From Sulfurospirillum sp. (GTDB lineage Bacteria > Campylobacterota > Campylobacteria > Campylobacterales > Sulfurospirillaceae): DNA of 64,000 bases. The notes under the pieces were generated by a model. That model made no database searches and was not told where the DNA came from. It worked only from the letters and a program-made list of their open reading frames with translations. The DNA is taken from the NCBI GenBank assembly GCA_016744795.1, contig JADGDR010000003.1, positions 124,001 to 188,000 of the forward strand, in the 5' to 3' direction. The translations under genes and the position numbers were made by a program. How positions within the stretch are numbered: the first letter of the stretch is position 1; every line of letters starts with the position of its first letter. Shown here one piece after another: positions 60,103 through 64,000 of the stretch.

Positions 60103-61799
60103 AAAAGAAAATGATTTGGCTAATGCTTGTTATAATTGGATTTGTAGTAATAATTCAAATTTATTTTTTTAGCTCATACCTGACGCAGTATAAAAGCATA
60201 GAACTAAACCAAATGAATAAAGAAGCTATAAAAGCACTATATCTAATGAAAGACTATTTTGATAAAGAAAAATTAACATTTATAAAAAACAAAAAAAGCA
60301 CTTTTTATTCATTTAGCAATAGGGATATTAATTCAAATAAAGATTTAAAAAATTTTAAATTAACAAAAAAACTACTTAATAAAAAGTTTTTTAACAATAG
60401 TTTTGCACTAATTTCTTCTCCTGATAAACCGTGTACCTATTTATTGGTAAAAAAAATAAATAATGACACCTATTTGGCAAAAGAAATTACTTTTAATGAA
60501 AGTAAAAAAAGATACTTTAGAGATTTCATACAATATGGAGTATCGTTTGTATCACTCAATAGTAAAAATGTATATATTAAAGAAAAGATTTTTTTTGATG
60601 GCAAAAAAGATACTTTTTTTTATAAAAAAGAGAAAGATTTTATAGATATATATCTATTGATTTGTGACAACAAATACCTAAAAGTTTCTCTTGATAGGCA
60701 ATTTTATCAGGTTGTGAAAAAAAACATGATTATAGATTCAATACTTTCAACACTTATGATACTTATCATATTTATCATATTTTATTACCTTATAAATATT
60801 TTTATTCTTTCAAAAATCTGGCATATATCCGATAAAGCAAGGATGATTAAGCAAAAAAATGATTTATCATTAAGAATAAATTTAAATAGTAATGATGAAC
60901 TTAGTCAAATGGCAACATGGATTGATAATATGCTAGATAGCATACAAATTTCAAGAGAGAAAGAGATAGAGAAAAAAGATGAAGAACTTGATATAGAACG
61001 TAAATTCTTACAACAAATTATTGACTCCTGGAATCACTCCTTATTGGTTATTGATGAAAACAATATATTAAAAACGAATCGTTCATTTCAGAATCTTTTT
61101 GGCCACATTTTTTCATTAGAAGAAAAAAGAAGAAAAAGTTTTTTAAAGATTCTTCTAACTGCGAAAAGTGATGAAACAATAAATCTAAAATGCAATAAAA
61201 ATGATAACACAAATTTTTTTAAAATAGATAAATGTCAGCTAAACAGTGAAAATAGACATCTTATAACCATTACTGATATATCAAAATTTGGTAAAGAGAT
61301 AGAAAACTTAGAATATAGCGCAACTACTGATTCACTGACTGGTCTTTACAATAGAAAAGGATTATATAAAAATTTATTGAAGTGTTATTCAACAAAAAAT
61401 TATGGTCTTCTTTTATTTGATCTTGATTTTTTTAAAAAAATAAATGACACTTATGGACATCAAGCTGGAGATAAAGTTTTGGTGGCATTTTCTCAATTAC
61501 TCCTAGAAGAGACACGATTTGATGACATAAAATGTAGGGTTGGAGGAGAAGAATTTGCTTTTATATTTAGTTGTAATAAATTATCATCTCTAAAAATGAT
61601 GGCAGATAAAATTCGAGAGAAAACAGAAGCTTTAAGAATCTTTAGTAATGAAGAAAATTTAATGAAAGTAACAGTTAGCATAGGAGGTGTCCTATGTAAT
61701 AATATTATGAATTTTGAAGGCTTTTACAAAAAAGCTGATGAAAATCTGTATGAAGCAAAAAGTAATGGTAGAAATAGGTGTAATGTCACACTTTTTTAA
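60099..61799 (+). CDS. Transmembrane diguanylate cyclase (HAMP-PAS-GGDEF)
   Basis: The 566 residues have a transmembrane helix (~5-27), a ~185-residue periplasmic region, a second helix (~212-235), HAMP (SKIWHISDKARMIKQKNDLS), a coiled coil, a PAS-like domain (LLVIDENNILKTNRSFQNLF) and GGDEF with DSLTGLYNRKGLYK, LFDLDFFKKINDTYGHQAGD and the active-site RVGGEEFAFIF. RFDD lies exactly five residues before GGEEF, so the product-inhibition I-site is present. The gene is coupled to the FTR1-domain gene, making a periplasmic iron-to-c-di-GMP signalling pair likely. Confidence 0.85.
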   Translation: MKKKMIWLMLVIIGFVVIIQIYFFSSYLTQYKSIELNQMNKEAIKALYLMKDYFDKEKLTFIKNKKSTFYSFSNRDINSNKDLKNFKLTKKLLNKKFFNNSFALISSPDKPCTYLLVKKINNDTYLAKEITFNESKKRYFRDFIQYGVSFVSLNSKNVYIKEKIFFDGKKDTFFYKKEKDFIDIYLLICDNKYLKVSLDRQFYQVVKKNMIIDSILSTLMILIIFIIFYYLINIFILSKIWHISDKARMIKQKNDLSLRINLNSNDELSQMATWIDNMLDSIQISREKEIEKKDEELDIERKFLQQIIDSWNHSLLVIDENNILKTNRSFQNLFGHIFSLEEKRRKSFLKILLTAKSDETINLKCNKNDNTNFFKIDKCQLNSENRHLITITDISKFGKEIENLEYSATTDSLTGLYNRKGLYKNLLKCYSTKNYGLLLFDLDFFKKINDTYGHQAGDKVLVAFSQLLLEETRFDDIKCRVGGEEFAFIFSCNKLSSLKMMADKIREKTEALRIFSNEENLMKVTVSIGGVLCNNIMNFEGFYKKADENLYEAKSNGRNRCNVTLF

Positions 61800-61831
61800 T
61801 GTTTTTTTAATTGTAGGTAGAATATAATATT

Positions 61832-61850
61832 GATAACAATAATCATTGGA
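61832..61850 (+). promoter_or_regulatory. Fur-like box before cftr1
   Basis: GATAACAATAATCATTGGA matches the Fur consensus at about 14 of 19 positions; a TATAAT lies just before it. The ribosome site GGAG overlaps its right end. Confidence 0.55.
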
Positions 61851-61857
61851 GAAATAT

Positions 61858-63771
61858 ATGTATAAAGTTGGTTTCATTTTTAGATTTTTAGTGTTTGGTT
61901 GCTTGCTCTTTGTAATAAGTGCAAATGCAGCTAATTATAACAATTATGTTGAGGACATCAAGGGACGCTTTGACAAAGCCTATCACCTATATAATTCTGG
62001 TAATGATAAAGAAGCAAAAGCAGTTCTTTCGTCTGCATATTTTGAAGTTTTTGAGAATCTAGAAGGACCAATTAGGATTAATATATCTGCAAAAAAATCC
62101 TACCTTATGGAATCTCAATTTACGAATCTTAGAAAAATGGTTAAAAAGAAAGTGACACCTGAAGAGTTAAAAGAAGCTATGGATAATCTACAAGCTGAAC
62201 TACATGAAGTATTACCACAAATCAATGGTGGTACTGAACTTATTGCTGAGGGAATTGACGGTGATGAGCCAATATTAAAAACTCCAACCCAAGAAAAAAA
62301 GATAAATCTTACTTGGCAAAAAGCTATAGAGTACATTCAGAATTCACTAGATAAATCACTTGTAGCTTACCTACCAGAGAACTCTAAAAAAGCAAGAAGT
62401 TTTGTACAAAATGCACAATTTGAAGGATACAGAAACAGTGGTATAGAAACAGCTATAAGAAAAAATGTTTCTAGTTATGCAGAACAAGAAATGCAGAAAA
62501 AATTTACTAGTTTGATACGTTTCATGCATACTAAACCTACAAAAGAGTTGGTTAAAGTAGAGATAGATTCTCTTATTTCATCTTTATCAAAACTCGCACG
62601 TGGATTGCCTTTAGTTGATGTAGCAAGAGTTGTTGAAACAAAAGTAAAAGTAAAAAAAGATTTTTCTAAAGTCCTAGATAATATAAATAAAGAGTTTGAT
62701 AAAGCATTTTACGTATATGAAAAAGGTAATAAAAAAGAGGCTATTACTATAGTTCAAAATACATATTTTGACATATTTGAAGCAAGTGGCATGGAAATTG
62801 CACTTGGCGCTAAAAATGTAACTTTAAAAGTTGAGATAGAATCTTATTTTAGCAAAATTATTGCTCTGATAAAAAATGGTAGCAGTATAGAAGATATAAA
62901 AAATGAATTCTCTAAAATGCAAACACTACTAAATGAAGGTTTAAACATCTTAAATGGTGAAAATAAAAACTTTCTTACTCTATTTATATACTCTTTAACG
63001 ATTATACTAAGAGAGGGTTTTGAAGCTCTTCTTATAGTAACAGCTATCATTGCTTACTTAGTAAAAAGTGGTAATGGTCATAGACTAAATATAGTATATA
63101 GTTCACTTTTCACAGCAATAGGACTTAGTTTTGTTACTGCTTTTGTTATGAATATAATATTTGGTTCAGCCGCAGCTGAAAATAGAGAGATATTAGAAGG
63201 CAGTGTTATGCTTGTTGCTTCCGCCCTATTGCTCTATGTAAGTTATTGGCTACTTTCAAATGCAAGTGCACAAAAGTGGACAAACTATATAAAACAGCAG
63301 GTAAAAGAGTCTCTAGATGACAACTCAGTTAAAGCTCTATGGTTTACTGTGTTTTTAGCAGTTTACCGTGAAGGTGCAGAGACTGTGCTTTTTTATCAGG
63401 CGTTAATTGTAGATGCTAGTACACCAACAGATTACATGGCTCTCTCAAGTGGCTTTGCCGTTGGTCTTTTAGCTCTTATAATTTTATATTTTATTATGAA
63501 ATTTACAGCTATAAAACTTCCTATAAAACCTTTCTTCATATTTACTGGAATATTTATATATATCATGGCTTTTATGTTTATAGGTCGAGCTGTTATGGAA
63601 TTTGTAGAAGGTAAGATAATAGAACCAACTTTAATTACAGGAATACCAACTATCTCCTTTATAGGCATATACCCTTACATGGAAAGCTTAATCCCTCAAG
63701 CTATAGTTTTAGCACTTGGTGTATTTGGACTAATTATATTAAGAAAAAATAAACTAAAACAAAAGGAGTAG
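61858..63771 (+). CDS. ftr1: Iron permease cFtr1 with three periplasmic modules
   Basis: The start is ATG 61858 (GGAG six bases before). The 637 residues have a signal peptide ending near ISANAA. A periplasmic region follows with three related helical modules (SAYFEVFENLEGPI, AQFEGYRNSGIETAI, NTYFDIFEASGMEI). The FTR1/EfeU permease is C-terminal with the two iron-binding REXXE motifs, LREGFEALLIV near 388 and YREGAETVLFY near 505, and seven helices. With P19 encoded 99 bases downstream it forms the cFtr1-P19 iron uptake system known from Campylobacter. Confidence 0.93.
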   Translation: MYKVGFIFRFLVFGCLLFVISANAANYNNYVEDIKGRFDKAYHLYNSGNDKEAKAVLSSAYFEVFENLEGPIRINISAKKSYLMESQFTNLRKMVKKKVTPEELKEAMDNLQAELHEVLPQINGGTELIAEGIDGDEPILKTPTQEKKINLTWQKAIEYIQNSLDKSLVAYLPENSKKARSFVQNAQFEGYRNSGIETAIRKNVSSYAEQEMQKKFTSLIRFMHTKPTKELVKVEIDSLISSLSKLARGLPLVDVARVVETKVKVKKDFSKVLDNINKEFDKAFYVYEKGNKKEAITIVQNTYFDIFEASGMEIALGAKNVTLKVEIESYFSKIIALIKNGSSIEDIKNEFSKMQTLLNEGLNILNGENKNFLTLFIYSLTIILREGFEALLIVTAIIAYLVKSGNGHRLNIVYSSLFTAIGLSFVTAFVMNIIFGSAAAENREILEGSVMLVASALLLYVSYWLLSNASAQKWTNYIKQQVKESLDDNSVKALWFTVFLAVYREGAETVLFYQALIVDASTPTDYMALSSGFAVGLLALIILYFIMKFTAIKLPIKPFFIFTGIFIYIMAFMFIGRAVMEFVEGKIIEPTLITGIPTISFIGIYPYMESLIPQAIVLALGVFGLIILRKNKLKQKE

Positions 63772-63812
63772 ATGGACTAGATTATTAATAATTTACGATG
63801 AAATCTATAGTT

Positions 63813-63853
63813 GCAGGTTTACCTGCTTATTTTATTTAGACTTTAGGGTCTAA
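63813..63853 (+). promoter_or_regulatory. Two small hairpins between ftr1 and p19
   Basis: GCAGG-4-CCTGC (63813-63826), followed by TTATTTTATTT, and TTAGAC-6-GTCTAA (63836-63853) lie in the 99-bp spacer. They could set a lower or higher p19 level by partial termination or mRNA stabilisation. Confidence 0.45.
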
Positions 63854-63870
63854 TTATAAAAGGAATATTA

Positions 63871-64000
63871 ATGAAGAAAATTTTACTAGCACTTGCAGTG
63901 TGTCTAACATTTGCAAACGCAGAGATGAAAGAATATCCAATAGGAGAATCTCAAGAAATAAACAATTTGCAAATAGCAGCAGTTTATTTAAAAGCAATAG
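63871..64000 (+). CDS. p19: P19/Tpd periplasmic iron-binding protein, N-terminal part (runs off the right edge)
   Basis: The ATG has AAAGGAA before it. A signal peptide (MKKILLALAVCLTFANA) is followed by EMKEYPIGESQEINNLQIAAVYLKAI, which in its pieces EYPIG and LQIAAVYL matches the start of mature P19/Tpd proteins. P19 binds copper and iron and delivers iron to cFtr1. Only 43 residues are in the window. Confidence 0.88.
   Translation, partial: MKKILLALAVCLTFANAEMKEYPIGESQEINNLQIAAVYLKAI

Overview
The window is AT-rich, densely packed bacterial chromosome that fits Campylobacterota (former Epsilonproteobacteria), probably a free-living Sulfurimonas- or Arcobacter-like organism. Pointers are the low GC, the DUF1882 protein after glyA, an ArsS-type histidine kinase, many TTG starts and a cFtr1/P19 iron-uptake pair at the right edge. 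Genus and function calls come from reading motifs and recalled family knowledge; no database search was possible.

Layout. 1-7745 (minus): core run nadB-nhaD-guaA-hemD-[6S-like RNA]-purD-RDD protein-lptD, headed by a tiny lipoprotein not separately called by length-based ORF finding. 7731-15060 (plus): DciA-like gene, uvrC, then a three-gene signalling operon (repeat-rich pseudo-HPt protein, NIT-type hybrid kinase, lone receiver). 15070-18228 (minus): hisG, coaX, a small unknown, and a BamB-like lipoprotein with a YfgM-like partner. 18336-29630 (plus): gatC, pilT-type ATPase, diguanylate cyclase, cvpA, fur, lysS, glyA, DUF1882, SPOR protein, trpE, aroE and an acyl-CoA ligase. 29700-40326: accessory metal/export island with a DUF4405 membrane protein, TonB-dependent receptor, DUF4198-like periplasmic protein, AraC regulator, methyltransferase and RND tripartite efflux pump; its two plus-strand operons share a nearly identical 23-bp promoter/operator. 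40316-43417 (minus): recR and an envelope-stress type two-component system with a Spy-like protein.

43507-51936 (minus) is the most striking region: EAL phosphodiesterase, second Fur-family regulator, P1B-ATPase, HMA-like protein with a GRLRVR motif, ferritin-like DUF2202 protein fused to a glycine-rich membrane segment, several very small glycine-zipper membrane proteins, a MamC-like protein, a second P1B-ATPase with SCA instead of CPC in the ion channel, and a SpoIIAA-like membrane protein. I read it as a ferrosome-like (Fez-type) iron-storage organelle locus of unusual composition, interrupted by a 70-bp tandem repeat.

52078-64000 is iron supply: NnrS and an ABC transporter without binding protein, the feoA-feoB operon with a Spy-like leader gene, a FeoB-associated Cys-rich peptide, then a Fur-box-controlled pair (FTR1-type periplasmic domains on a membrane anchor plus a GGDEF enzyme) and cFtr1-P19. 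Iron import (GGDEF) and iron storage (EAL) are thus each coupled to a c-di-GMP enzyme, and several operons carry Fur-like boxes. No transposases, integrases, CRISPR arrays, rRNA or tRNA genes were seen.
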